A stretch of 64,000 bases of DNA. Source: Pseudomonas nitroreducens. GTDB taxonomy: Bacteria; Pseudomonadota; Gammaproteobacteria; Pseudomonadales; Pseudomonadaceae. Within the stretch, counting starts at the first letter, position 1. Every line of letters starts with the position of its first letter. Position numbers and translations under genes: made by a program. The notes under the pieces were generated by a model. The model ran no database searches. It saw only the letters and a program-made list of their open reading frames with translations, and was not told where the DNA came from. The stretch lies in assembly GCF_014204515.1 (NCBI RefSeq), contig NZ_JACHLI010000007.1, positions 186,001 through 250,000 on the forward strand, in the 5' to 3' direction. Positions 1-8,258 of the stretch are shown here, in pieces.

Positions 1-45
1 CAGGGCGAGTAGCGGCAGCAACCAGGTGGTGAGGGACTGTTCCAC
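1..45 (-). CDS. Start of an unidentified protein (partial, runs off the left edge)
   Basis: Only the first 15 codons are inside the window, read leftwards from a GTG at 45. The visible peptide is VEQSLTTWLLPLLAL, a hydrophobic N-terminus that could be a signal peptide or membrane anchor. A good ribosome binding site (GAGGAAGGA) lies 5 bases before the GTG on the minus strand, which is the main reason to believe the start. The gene is divergent from the hydrolase gene that follows. The product cannot be named from 15 residues. Confidence 0.55.
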   Translation of the reverse strand, partial: MEQSLTTWLLPLLAL

Positions 46-184
46 GCGAATCCTTCCTCTATAGACGGCTTTGCTTTACGTTAGCGGCTTGCACCTGTGC
101 TTGTATACCGTGGCGAATGCTTCGCCGCCTGCGCAGGTATTGAGCTAGACGAGACGACCCGCCACGGGGTCACGGAGCTGTTGT

Positions 185-811
185 TTGACCACCCGCGAAA
201 TCCCCCTGTTCCTCGACGGCCCCGAAGGCCAGCTGGAAGCCCTGCACCTTGCCACGCCAGACGCCCAGGGTGTCGCGCTGATCTGTCATCCGCATCCGCT
301 GTTCGCCGGCACGATGCAGAACAAGGTGGTCGCCACCCTGCAGCGCGCTGCTCGCGATGCAGGATACGCCACCCTGCGTTTCAATTTTCGTGGCGTGGGT
401 CAGAGCGCCGGCAGTTATGCCGAAGGCCGTGGCGAGATCGACGACGCGCTGGCTGCCGCACACTGGCTCGCCGGGCAGCATCCGGGCCTGCCGCTGACGC
501 TGATGGGCTTCTCCTTCGGCTCCTGCGTGGCCGGCAATGCCGCCGAGCGCCTGGAAGAGCAGGGCGCCGAGCTGGCGCAACTGTTCATGCTGGCGCCGCC
601 GGTGGAGCGCTTCGACGTCGACCTGCCCGAGCGCTGCCCGCTGACGGTGATCCAGCCCGAGGCCGACGAAGTGGTCACGCCCGAGCGCGTCTATGCCTGG
701 AGCGCCGAGCTGAGCAAGCCTCACGAACTGATCCGCATCCCCGACTGCAGCCATTTCTTCCACGGCAAGCTGATCGAGCTCAAGGACCTGATACAGGCCC
801 GGCTCGCCTAG
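185..811 (+). CDS. Alpha/beta hydrolase family protein
   Basis: A 208-residue alpha/beta hydrolase of the small serine-hydrolase type. The nucleophile-elbow-like motif GFSFGSCV (about residues 110-117) and the early HPHPLFAGTM segment (about 36-45, oxyanion-hole region) are typical of this family. Late Asp (PEADEVVTP) and His (DCSHFF, about residue 190) could complete a Ser-Asp-His triad. The substrate is unknown. The start is a TTG at 185, chosen because GGAG lies just upstream and the protein aligns with the fold from its first residues; no ATG is better placed. It sits 60 bases before trpS on the same strand and may be co-transcribed with it. There is no signal peptide, so it is probably cytoplasmic. 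Confidence 0.8.
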   Translation: MTTREIPLFLDGPEGQLEALHLATPDAQGVALICHPHPLFAGTMQNKVVATLQRAARDAGYATLRFNFRGVGQSAGSYAEGRGEIDDALAAAHWLAGQHPGLPLTLMGFSFGSCVAGNAAERLEEQGAELAQLFMLAPPVERFDVDLPERCPLTVIQPEADEVVTPERVYAWSAELSKPHELIRIPDCSHFFHGKLIELKDLIQARLA

Positions 812-871
812 GTCGGCGCGCCGCGTTACCATCCGGCCCGACCTTTCCATTGCGTTGATTCCTGGATTCCC

Positions 872-2212
872 ATGACGACCCGTATCCTGACCGGCATCAC
901 CACCACCGGTACTCCGCACCTGGGCAACTACGCCGGCGCCATCCGCCCGGCGATCGTCGCCAGCCGCGATCCGCAGGCCGATTCCTTCTACTTCCTGGCC
1001 GACTACCACGCACTGATCAAGTGCGATGACCCGGCGCGCATCCAGCGTTCGCGCCTGGAGATCGCCGCCACCTGGCTGGCCTGCGGCCTGGATGCGGACA
1101 AGGCGACCTTCTATCGCCAGTCCGATATTCCCGAAATCCCCGAACTGACCTGGCTGCTCACCTGCGTCAGCGCCAAGGGCCTGCTCAACCGCGCCCATGC
1201 CTACAAGGCCTCGGTGGACAAGAACGTCGAGGCCGGCGAAGACCCGGACGCCGGCGTCACCATGGGCCTGTACAGCTACCCGGTGCTGATGGCCGCGGAC
1301 ATCCTGATGTTCAACGCGCACAAGGTGCCGGTCGGCCGTGACCAGATCCAGCACGTGGAAATGGCCCGTGACATCGGCCAGCGCTTCAACCACCTGTTCG
1401 GCAACGGCAAGGAACTGTTCACCCTGCCCGAGGTGGTGATCGAGGAAGACGTGGCGACCCTGCCGGGCCTGGACGGTCGCAAGATGTCCAAGAGCTACGA
1501 CAACACCATCCCGCTGTTCGGCAGCGCCAAGCAGCTCAAGGACGCCGTGGCGCGCATCGTTACCGACTCCCGCGCGCCGGGCGAGGCGAAGGACCCGGAC
1601 AACTCGCACCTGTTCACCCTCTACCAGGCCTTCTCCACCCAGGAGCAACAGGCGGCGTTCCGCGCCGAGTTGGTTGGTGGTCTGGCCTGGGGCGAAGCCA
1701 AGCAGCGCCTGTTCGAACTGCTCGACAACGAACTGGGCGAGGCCCGCGAGCGCTACCACGCGCTGATCACCCGCCCGGCTGACCTGGAGGACATCCTCCT
1801 GGCCGGTGCCGCCAAGGCCCGCCGCATCGCCACGCCGTTCCTCGGCGAGCTGCGTGAGTCCGTCGGCCTGCGCTCGTTCCGCGAGCAGGTGCAGGTGGCG
1901 ACCGAAGGCAAGAAGAAGGCCGCCAAGGCTGCGCGTTTCGTCAGCTTCCGCGAGGACGACGGCTTCCGCTTCCGTCTGCTGGATGCCGCCGGCGAGCAGT
2001 TGCTGCTGTCCGTCGCCTTCGCCGATGGCAAGGCCGCCGGCCAGGTAACCAAGCGCCTGCAGGCCGAGGAGCTGGACCTGCACGCTGAGCTGAACGCCTT
2101 CAGCGTGCGCCTGGATGGCGAAGCCGTGGCCTACAGTCCGGAGTTCTCCACCGACGCAGAGCGCGACGCCGCCATGCAGCGTCTGCGCGAGGCTCTCGCT
2201 CCCCAGGAGTGA
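872..2212 (+). CDS. trpS: Tryptophan--tRNA ligase, long form
   Basis: A class I aminoacyl-tRNA synthetase that charges tRNA-Trp in the cytoplasm. The HIGH-type signature appears as TPHLGNYAG (about residues 13-21) and the KMSKS loop as GRKMSKSYDN (about 202-211). At 446 residues it is about 100 longer than the compact E. coli enzyme. The extra C-terminal domain (about 345-446, rich in charged residues and containing FREDDGFRFRLLDAAG) is characteristic of the long TrpS of pseudomonads. The ATG at 872 gives the usual short N-terminus before the Rossmann fold. A GC-rich hairpin with a T run lies directly downstream at 2254. Confidence 0.95.
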   Translation: MTTRILTGITTTGTPHLGNYAGAIRPAIVASRDPQADSFYFLADYHALIKCDDPARIQRSRLEIAATWLACGLDADKATFYRQSDIPEIPELTWLLTCVSAKGLLNRAHAYKASVDKNVEAGEDPDAGVTMGLYSYPVLMAADILMFNAHKVPVGRDQIQHVEMARDIGQRFNHLFGNGKELFTLPEVVIEEDVATLPGLDGRKMSKSYDNTIPLFGSAKQLKDAVARIVTDSRAPGEAKDPDNSHLFTLYQAFSTQEQQAAFRAELVGGLAWGEAKQRLFELLDNELGEARERYHALITRPADLEDILLAGAAKARRIATPFLGELRESVGLRSFREQVQVATEGKKKAAKAARFVSFREDDGFRFRLLDAAGEQLLLSVAFADGKAAGQVTKRLQAEELDLHAELNAFSVRLDGEAVAYSPEFSTDAERDAAMQRLREALAPQE

Positions 2213-2243
2213 GGGTCGGCAGGCCGGTCCGACTACCGGCCAA

Positions 2244-2272
2244 TTGCCAAGCAACGGGGGCGCCGCTAAAGT
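2244..2272 (+). promoter_or_regulatory. Candidate sigma-70 promoter for zapE
   Basis: TTGCCA (2244-2249), a 17-base spacer, and TAAAGT (2267-2272). The ZapE start codon is at 2307. The -10 lies in the loop of the trpS hairpin, so terminator and promoter overlap. Inferred by eye only. Confidence 0.45.
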
Positions 2273-2287
2273 GTGCGCCCCCGTTTT
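2254..2287 (+). terminator. Terminator-like hairpin after trpS
   Basis: Arms ACGGGGGCGC (2254-2263) and GCGCCCCCGT (2275-2284) are perfectly complementary and are followed by a short T run. The 11-base loop contains the putative -10 element of the zapE promoter. Confidence 0.6.
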
Positions 2288-2306
2288 CGTTGCCTTGCTA
2301 CCGATC

Positions 2307-3401
2307 ATGACGCCTCTTCAGCGCTACCAGGAAGACCTCAAACGCCCCGATTTCTTCCACGACGCCGCGCAAGCGAACGCCGTGAAGCATCTGCAACGCC
2401 TCTACGACGAGCTGGTCGCCGCCGACAAGGGCAAGACCGGCCTGTTCGGCAAGCTGCTCGGCAAGAAGTCCCAGGAGCCGGTGAAGGGCCTGTACTTCTG
2501 GGGCGGCGTCGGCCGTGGCAAGACCTATCTGGTCGACACCTTCTTCGAAGCGCTGCCGTTCAAGCAGAAGATGCGCACGCACTTCCACCGCTTCATGAAG
2601 CGCGTCCACGAGGAAATGAAGACCCTCAAGGGCGAGAAGAACCCGCTGACCATCATCGGCAAGCGTTTCGCCGACGAGGCCCGGGTGATCTGCTTCGACG
2701 AGTTCTTCGTCTCCGACATCACCGACGCGATGATCCTCGCGACCCTGCTGGAAGAGCTGTTCAAGAACGGCGTCAGCCTGGTGGCGACCTCCAACATCGT
2801 GCCGGACGGCCTGTACAAGGACGGTCTGCAGCGCGCCCGCTTCCTGCCCGCCATCGCCCTGGTCAAGCAGCACACCGAAGTGGTCAACGTCGACAGCGGC
2901 GTGGACTACCGCCTGCGCGCCCTGGAGCAGGCCGAGCTGTACCACTGGCCGCTGTCCGAGCAGGCCGAGCAGGCCATGACCCGCGATTTCAAGGCGCTGA
3001 CCCCGGAGTGCGCCGCGGCCACCCGCGACGACGCACTGATGATCGAGAACCGCGAAATCCGCGCGCGCATCACCTGCGATGACGTGGCCTGGTTCGAGTT
3101 CCGCGAGCTGTGCGACGGTCCGCGCAGCCAGAACGACTACATCGAGCTGGCGAAGATCTTCCACGCCATCCTGATCTCCAACGTCGAGCAGATGGGCGTG
3201 GCCAAGGACGACATGGCCCGCCGCTTCATCAACCTGGTGGACGAGTTCTACGACCGCAACGTCAAGCTGATCCTCTCCGCCGAGGTCGAGCTCAAGGACC
3301 TGTACACCGGTGGTCGCCTGGAGTTCGAATTCCAGCGCACCCTGAGCCGCCTGCTGGAGATGCAGTCCCACGAATACCTGAGCCGCCCGCACCGTCCCTG
3401 A
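2307..3401 (+). CDS. zapE: Cell division protein ZapE (AFG1-family ATPase)
   Basis: A 364-residue AFG1/ZapE family P-loop ATPase. In E. coli ZapE joins the Z-ring late in division and destabilises FtsZ polymers under some stresses. Walker A is GGVGRGKTYL (about residues 67-76) and Walker B is VICFDEFFVSDI (about 127-138). Length fits the bacterial family (about 375 in E. coli). The ATG at 2307 begins MTPLQRYQEDL, the typical family N-terminus; an open frame further upstream only runs through the trpS end and intergenic DNA. It is probably transcribed alone: a terminator-like hairpin precedes it and a strong one follows. Confidence 0.93.
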   Translation: MTPLQRYQEDLKRPDFFHDAAQANAVKHLQRLYDELVAADKGKTGLFGKLLGKKSQEPVKGLYFWGGVGRGKTYLVDTFFEALPFKQKMRTHFHRFMKRVHEEMKTLKGEKNPLTIIGKRFADEARVICFDEFFVSDITDAMILATLLEELFKNGVSLVATSNIVPDGLYKDGLQRARFLPAIALVKQHTEVVNVDSGVDYRLRALEQAELYHWPLSEQAEQAMTRDFKALTPECAAATRDDALMIENREIRARITCDDVAWFEFRELCDGPRSQNDYIELAKIFHAILISNVEQMGVAKDDMARRFINLVDEFYDRNVKLILSAEVELKDLYTGGRLEFEFQRTLSRLLEMQSHEYLSRPHRP

Positions 3402-3411
3402 CGGTCCGGCG

Positions 3412-3447
3412 AACGAAAAAGGCTGCCCAAGGGCAGCCTTTTTCGTT
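3412..3447 (+). terminator. Rho-independent terminator after zapE
   Basis: GGCTGCCC (3421-3428) pairs with GGGCAGCC (3431-3438), flanked by five A and five T. The symmetric A/T tracts mean it could work on both strands, but the convergent gene ends about 115 bases further on. Confidence 0.85.
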
Positions 3448-3457
3448 TCAGCTCTTC

Positions 3458-3536
3458 GTAGAAGCGCGCTTGCTCGCGAACACTTCTCCGGCAGCTCAGG
3501 TGCTGGGCGGGTCGCGAGCCAGTTCGCCCCTACAGG
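3458..3536. repeat. Degenerate REP-type inverted repeat pair
   Basis: Left arm GTAGAAGCGCGCTTGCTCGC (from 3458) and right arm GTCGCGAGCCAGTTCGCCCC followed by TACAGG (3511-3536) are diverged copies of the GTAGGAGCGAGCTTGCTCGC element seen better preserved at 42788-42874 and 52837-52908. It lies between the convergent ends of zapE and the next gene. Confidence 0.7.
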
Positions 3537-3563
3537 AAAGCCATTCCGCGTGGCCTGCAACCA

Positions 3564-4529
3564 TCAGCGCTGCGCCATCTCCTGCTGCGCCTTCTTCAGT
3601 AATTGCTGGGCATGGGCCACTTCCAGCGCTTCCATGGCATTGATCGGTTTGATCGCCACGGCCTTCTTCAACTGTTCCAGTGCCTTCTGTTCCTCGTCTT
3701 CGCCGTACACGTAGCCCAGCGCGTTGGCGTATTCGTAGTGGCCGATGGGCAGGTCGTCGGAGGCGCGGAACGAGCGGGCAAAGTACTGCTCCATCTTGTC
3801 CGCGCTGACCCCGTAGGTCATCTTGCCCACCAGCTTGCCGACCTTGCGGATCACCCCCGCCTCGTAGCCGCCATACAGCGCCAGGGCGAACGGCTGGTTC
3901 GGCTGCTTGGCCAGCAGGGCGTCCAGTTCCTTGGGGATCTCGCTGGTGTAACCGCGCTTGAGCACCACCGGCACCGGCAGGTCCTCGGCCAGGCGGGCCT
4001 TGGCGTAGGCGCGGCCGAACTGGGCGATGGGGTCGGCGTTGAGCAGCGGGCCGGCCTCGTCGGTGTAGCTGATGACTTCCTCCAGCAGCCGTTGTTTCTC
4101 GTCCTGATTCGGCGCCAGGAACATGGCGTAGAGCACCTGGGCGAACATGCCCGGCACCTGCCCGCCGACGCCCAGCGCCAGGCCATCCTGCTTGGCCTGG
4201 GCAAAGTCGCCGCGGAACACCTTGCGCCAGACGTCCTGCAGTTTCTCGGCGTAGACCTGCGCCTCTTCCGGCTTGCCGCTGAAGCCGGTGCCGGCGGCCA
4301 CGGTCTTCTCCAGCGCCTCGGGGTGCCGGGTGGCCATGGTCACCACCCAGTCCGCATCCGGGAAGGGGTAGTTGGCGCCGAAACCGCGGGTCAGCCGCGG
4401 CCAGGCTTCACGCAGCTTGTCGCCGCTGTAGTCGAAGGCGCTCTGGTCGTAGGGGAAGGGTTTCCAGGTGTCGTCCGCCACAGCGTTGAGGCTGAAGACG
4501 GCCAGCAGGGCAAGCAGAAAGCGGCGCAT
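3564..4529 (-). CDS. Secreted protein of unknown function with repeat-like C-terminus
   Basis: A 321-residue protein with a clear Sec signal peptide (MRRFLLALLAVFSLNAVADD, cleavage likely after AVA near residue 18), so probably periplasmic. The mature part is mostly helical. The C-terminal third (HYEYANALGYVYGEDEEQ... then ALEQLKKAVAIKP) looks like tetratricopeptide-type helices, and the middle resembles tandem helical hairpins. I recognise no catalytic motif. An orthologue stands at the same place in P. aeruginosa as a hypothetical protein (PA4437, from memory). It is convergent with zapE and about 90 bases downstream of the GlxA-like regulator gene on the same strand. The name of any partner is unknown. 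Confidence 0.8.
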   Translation of the reverse strand: MRRFLLALLAVFSLNAVADDTWKPFPYDQSAFDYSGDKLREAWPRLTRGFGANYPFPDADWVVTMATRHPEALEKTVAAGTGFSGKPEEAQVYAEKLQDVWRKVFRGDFAQAKQDGLALGVGGQVPGMFAQVLYAMFLAPNQDEKQRLLEEVISYTDEAGPLLNADPIAQFGRAYAKARLAEDLPVPVVLKRGYTSEIPKELDALLAKQPNQPFALALYGGYEAGVIRKVGKLVGKMTYGVSADKMEQYFARSFRASDDLPIGHYEYANALGYVYGEDEEQKALEQLKKAVAIKPINAMEALEVAHAQQLLKKAQQEMAQR

Positions 4530-4620
4530 GGCGATATCCCGTCGGGTTCTTGTTGTGGGGAGCTGCCCTGATCATAGGGCGGCCTCCGGTGACGTGAACC
4601 CATCCTAGGGATGGCCTGTT

Positions 4621-5619
4621 TCAGGCTTCCTTCTGCTCGTACTGGCGCCGGTAATGATTCGGCGACAGCCCGGTGTGCTGTCTGAACAGACGGGCGAAGA
4701 AGCTGGCGTCGTCGTAGCCGACTTCGTAGCTGATGGTCTTGATGCTCTTGCGGGTGGTCGACAGCAGGTTGCGCGCGGTCTCGATACGCAGGCGCTGCAG
4801 GTAGTGCAACGGCTTGTCTCCGGTGGCCGCCTGGAAGCGCCGCATGAAGTTGCGGATGCTCATGCCGTGCTCGCGGGCCACGTCCTCGAAGCGGAACTTG
4901 TCGCAGAAGTGTTCTTCGAGCCAGTGCTGGATCTGCAGGATCGCCGGGTCGTGGTGCAGCTTCTGCCCGCCGAAGCCCAGGCGACCTGGGGTGTAGCTAC
5001 GCTGCACCTCGTAGAGGATGTCGCGGGCCACGCCCTGGGCCACGGCGGCGCCGCAGAAGTGCTCGATCAGGTAGATGTACAGGTCGCGCACCGAGGTCAG
5101 GCCGCTGGCGCTGTAGATGTTGTCGGCGTCGGCGATGTGCTTGTCGGGGTTGAGCAGCACCTTGGGATAGCGCTCGGCGAACTCGCGGTAGAAGCGCCAG
5201 TAGGTGGTCGCCTCCTTGCCGTCCAGCAAACCGGCCTCGGCCAGCCAGAACACCCCGGAGACTTCGCCGCAGAGCACGCTACCGGCGGCGTGGCGTTCGC
5301 GCAGCCAGGGCAGGACTTCCGGGTGGCGGTTGAGCAACTCATCGAAGTCGCCCCAGAAAGCCGGGAGGATGATCAGCTCCGGTTCGTCCAGTGCGCCCTG
5401 CGCCGGCAGCATGTCGCCGCTGAAGCTCAGTACGGGTTGGCCATCGGGGCTGATGATGCGGGTTTCGAAGCTGGGTTGCAGGCCCAGGCCCTGCTGGCGG
5501 CCATGGCGCAGGGCGGCCATGTGGAAAAAGTCCTTGGCCTGCATCAGGGTGGAGCCGAACACGCCATGGGTGGCGAGAATGCTGACACGGCGCAGCACGC
5601 GGGAAGCTGGGTTGGGCAT
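4621..5619 (-). CDS. GlxA-type AraC family transcriptional regulator
   Basis: A 332-residue regulator with two parts. The N-terminal DJ-1/PfpI-like domain (about residues 10-190) resembles class I glutamine amidotransferases. The C-terminal part is an AraC helix-turn-helix pair (about 235-325; FEDVAREHGMSIRNFMRRF, then ISYEVGYDDASFFARLFR and the closing GLSPNHYRRQY). This architecture is that of GlxA-like activators. In the first domain a cysteine occurs in SVLCGEVSGVFWLAEAGLL, where the catalytic-type Cys usually sits, but enzymatic activity is generally not expected. The gene is divergent from the acyl-CoA dehydrogenase gene with 162 bases between, so control of that gene is a reasonable guess. 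No strong ribosome site is visible before the chosen ATG. Confidence 0.88.
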   Translation of the reverse strand: MPNPASRVLRRVSILATHGVFGSTLMQAKDFFHMAALRHGRQQGLGLQPSFETRIISPDGQPVLSFSGDMLPAQGALDEPELIILPAFWGDFDELLNRHPEVLPWLRERHAAGSVLCGEVSGVFWLAEAGLLDGKEATTYWRFYREFAERYPKVLLNPDKHIADADNIYSASGLTSVRDLYIYLIEHFCGAAVAQGVARDILYEVQRSYTPGRLGFGGQKLHHDPAILQIQHWLEEHFCDKFRFEDVAREHGMSIRNFMRRFQAATGDKPLHYLQRLRIETARNLLSTTRKSIKTISYEVGYDDASFFARLFRQHTGLSPNHYRRQYEQKEA

Positions 5620-5781
5620 CGGTTGTTGTACTTCTTATGGATGTCTTTGCATGACGCTGAAGTGGTCATGATGCGGCTGGATCGTCTTATTTTTTGGCGA
5701 AAGTGTCCAGTGCAGAGCGGTTCGTGCTGGCCTACAGTCGGCCTTCCAATAATTCCTACAATCGATCCGCAGGTGCAGCGC

Positions 5782-6918
5782 ATGATTCCCAGAACCCTGT
5801 TCAGTTCCGACCACGAGCTGTTCCGCGACAGCGTCCGCAAGTTCCTCGAACAGGAGGCGGTGCCCTTCCATGCCCAGTGGGAAAAGGACGGCCACATCGA
5901 CCGCCAGCTGTGGAACAAGGCCGGCGAGGCCGGGATGCTCTGTTCGCACCTGCCCGAGGCCTACGGCGGCATGGCCGCGGACTTCCTCTACAGCGCCGTG
6001 GTGATCGAGGAAATCGGCCGCCTGGGCCTGACCGGCATCGGCTTCTCGCTGCACTCGGACATCGTCGCGCCCTACATCCTTCACTACGGCAGTGAAGAGC
6101 TGAAACAGCGCTACCTGCCGAAACTGGTGTCCGGCGAGATGGTCTCGGCCATCGCCATGACCGAACCGGGCGCCGGGTCCGACCTGCAGGGCGTGAAGAC
6201 CACCGCCGTGCTGGATGGCGACGAGTACGTGATCAACGGCTCGAAGACCTTTATCACCAACGGCTGGCTGGCCGACCTGGTGATCGTGGTCGCCAAGACC
6301 GATCCCAAGGCCGGTGCCAAGGGCACCAGCCTGTTCCTGGTGGAAGCCGGCACGCCGGGCTTCAGCAAGGGCAAGCGCCTGGAAAAGGTCGGCATGAAGG
6401 CCCAGGACACCTCCGAACTGTTCTTCCAGGACGTGCGCATCCCCAAGGAAAACCTGCTGGGCAAGGACGGGCAGGGCTTCATCTACCTGATGCAGGAACT
6501 GCCCCAGGAACGCCTGACCGTGGCCCTTGGCGCATTGGCCTCGGCCGAAGCGGCGCTGAAGTGGACGCTGGACTACACCCGCGAGCGCAAGGCCTTCGGC
6601 AAGTCCGTCGCCGATTTCCAGAACACCCGCTTCAAGCTCGCCGAAATGGCCACTGAGATTCAGGTCGGCCGGGTCTTCGTCGACCGCTGCCTGGAGCAGC
6701 ACCTGGAAGGCAAGCTGGACGTGCCCACAGCAGCGATGGCCAAGTACTGGACCACCGACCTGCAGTGCAAGGTGCTCGATGAGTGCGTGCAGCTGCACGG
6801 CGGCTACGGCTACATGTGGGAATACCCCATCGCCCGCGCCTGGGCCGATGCGCGAGTGCAGCGCATCTATGCCGGTACCAACGAGATCATGAAGGAGATC
6901 ATCGCCAGGGCGCTTTAA
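5782..6918 (+). CDS. Acyl-CoA dehydrogenase, long-chain/isovaleryl type
   Basis: A 378-residue FAD flavoenzyme that introduces a trans-2 double bond into an acyl-CoA. Family motifs are MTEPGAGSDLQG (about residues 126-137) and TNGWLADLVIVVAKT. The C-terminal loop reads IYAGTNEIMKEI, lacking the Glu that serves as base in medium-chain enzymes. Instead LPQERLTVA (Glu243) carries the base position used by long-chain and isovaleryl-CoA dehydrogenases, so the enzyme should be active. The ATG at 5782 has AGGTG upstream and gives normal family length; the open frame extending upstream is antisense to the regulator gene and is not coding. Exact acyl chain preference cannot be told. Confidence 0.92.
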   Translation: MIPRTLFSSDHELFRDSVRKFLEQEAVPFHAQWEKDGHIDRQLWNKAGEAGMLCSHLPEAYGGMAADFLYSAVVIEEIGRLGLTGIGFSLHSDIVAPYILHYGSEELKQRYLPKLVSGEMVSAIAMTEPGAGSDLQGVKTTAVLDGDEYVINGSKTFITNGWLADLVIVVAKTDPKAGAKGTSLFLVEAGTPGFSKGKRLEKVGMKAQDTSELFFQDVRIPKENLLGKDGQGFIYLMQELPQERLTVALGALASAEAALKWTLDYTRERKAFGKSVADFQNTRFKLAEMATEIQVGRVFVDRCLEQHLEGKLDVPTAAMAKYWTTDLQCKVLDECVQLHGGYGYMWEYPIARAWADARVQRIYAGTNEIMKEIIARAL

Positions 6919-6924
6919 TAGAGC

Positions 6925-7010
6925 GGCTGCAGGCTACAGGCTACAGACACAGGCCAGAACGGGGCGGCTGGCTCTTGCCTGCCGCCTGAAGCCTGCCGCC
7001 TGTAGCCGCT
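6925..7010. repeat. Heptameric GCCTGNN repeats in inverted arms
   Basis: The right arm has four in-phase copies: GCCTGCC (6977), GCCTGAA (6984), GCCTGCC (6991), GCCTGTA (6998). The left arm (6926-6946) holds the reverse complement of GCCTGTA twice (AGGCTACAGGCTACAG). The pair could fold into a long hairpin between two convergent genes. The same repeat type occurs at 40932-41014. Confidence 0.75.
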
Positions 7011-7014
7011 TCTA

Positions 7015-8052
7015 TCAGGGCGCCGGGTTCGGCTGATCCTTGTGGATCGCCTCGATCCCGGCCAGCACCTCATCGGAGAGCTTCAGCTCGAAGCTGCCGA
7101 GGTTGGCCTCCAGCTGTTCGAGGTTGGTCGCGCCGATGATGTTACTGGTCACGAACGACCGGCTGGTGACGAAGGCCAGGGCCATCTGCGCCGGGTCCAG
7201 GCCGTGCTCGCGGGCCAGTGTCACGTAACGGTCGCAGGCGCTGGCGGTCTGCGGGTTGGTGTAGCGGGTGAAGCGGCTGAACAGGGTGATCCGCGCATTG
7301 GCCGGGCGCGCGCCGCCGAAGTACTTGCCCGAGAGCATGCCGAAGGCCAGGGGCGAGTAAGCCAGTAGGCCGATCTGCTCGCGGATGGCAATCTCCGCCA
7401 GGCCCACTTCGAAGCTGCGGTTGAGCAGGTTATAGGGGTTCTGGATCGACACCGCACGCGGCCAGCCGCGCTCCTGGGCGATCTGCAGGAAGCGCATGGT
7501 GCCCCACGGGGTCTCGTTGGACAGACCGATGTGGCGGATCTTGCCAGCGCGCACCTGCTCGTCGAGCGCTTCAAGGGTGTCTTCCAGCGCCGTGAAGCTT
7601 TCTTCCTTGTGCTGGTAGCCCAGTTGGCCGAAGAAGTTGGTGCTGCGCTCGGGCCAGTGCAACTGGTAGAGGTCGATCCAGTCGGTCTGCAGGCGTTTCA
7701 GGCTGCCGTCCAGCGCCGCCACGATGTTCTTGCGGTCGAGGCGGGGCTGGCCGTCACGGATATGGCTGATGGAATTGCCCGGGCCGGCAATCTTGCTGGC
7801 CAGTACCCAGTCGGCGCGATCGCCGCGCTGAGCGAACCAGTTGCCGATGATCTGCTCGGTGCGGGTGTAGGTTTCCGCACGTGGCGGTACCGGGTACATC
7901 TCGGCGGTATCGATGAAATTCAGACCGGCGGCCTTGGCCCTCTCGATCTGCGCGAAGGCTTCGCTTTCGCTGTTCTGCTCGCCCCAGGTCATGGTCCCCA
8001 GGCACAGGGCGCTGACTTTCAGTTCGGTGCGGCCAAGCGGGCGGTACTCCAT
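7015..8052 (-). CDS. tas: Aldo/keto reductase, Tas family
   Basis: A 345-residue NADP(H)-dependent aldo/keto reductase resembling E. coli Tas (346 residues). Shared features are GTMTWGEQNSE (about 19-29), the catalytic Asp/Tyr context FIDTAEMYPVPPR (about 50-62), the LHWPER segment that carries the active-site His, and the cofactor-binding GATNLEQLEANL near the C-terminus. The natural substrate is unknown; Tas was named for complementing tyrosine auxotrophy under starvation. The start at 8052 (MEYRPLGRTELK) has GAGGAGAGC just upstream and matches Tas; the frame is open 26 codons further up without family similarity. It is convergent with the acyl-CoA dehydrogenase gene and divergent from rplM. 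Confidence 0.88.
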   Translation of the reverse strand: MEYRPLGRTELKVSALCLGTMTWGEQNSESEAFAQIERAKAAGLNFIDTAEMYPVPPRAETYTRTEQIIGNWFAQRGDRADWVLASKIAGPGNSISHIRDGQPRLDRKNIVAALDGSLKRLQTDWIDLYQLHWPERSTNFFGQLGYQHKEESFTALEDTLEALDEQVRAGKIRHIGLSNETPWGTMRFLQIAQERGWPRAVSIQNPYNLLNRSFEVGLAEIAIREQIGLLAYSPLAFGMLSGKYFGGARPANARITLFSRFTRYTNPQTASACDRYVTLAREHGLDPAQMALAFVTSRSFVTSNIIGATNLEQLEANLGSFELKLSDEVLAGIEAIHKDQPNPAP

Positions 8053-8229
8053 GCAGCTCTCCTCATGAAAACAAGTGCGTAAGACGGTTGAAAATTCTGC
8101 CGGAATCTGCATAATTCCGCAGCCTTTCATCGGTGGGGGATGCCAAAGCCTGCCGATCGATACATCTAGTCGTTACGGACGCACACCGACCCGAGCCCCA
8201 ATTCGTGTCTGTCTTCGGCTGTCCTTGAC

Positions 8230-8258
8230 TTGTCAAGGCAACCACTGTCCAGTAAGAT
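8230..8258 (+). promoter_or_regulatory. Candidate rplM-rpsI promoter
   Basis: TTGTCA (8230-8235), 17-base spacer, TAAGAT (8253-8258), predicting a start near 8265 and a leader of about 34 bases. The -35 is part of the palindrome CCTTGACTTGTCAAGG (8223-8238). Inferred by eye. Confidence 0.55.

Noticed and set aside
170..2308. 712-codon minus-strand frame over the hydrolase and trpS
   Set aside because: Same type of antisense artefact; the plus strand has clear synthetase motifs.
4654..5781. N-terminal extension of the acyl-CoA dehydrogenase frame
   Set aside because: It is antisense to the GlxA-like regulator gene; the ATG at 5782 with its ribosome site gives the normal protein length.
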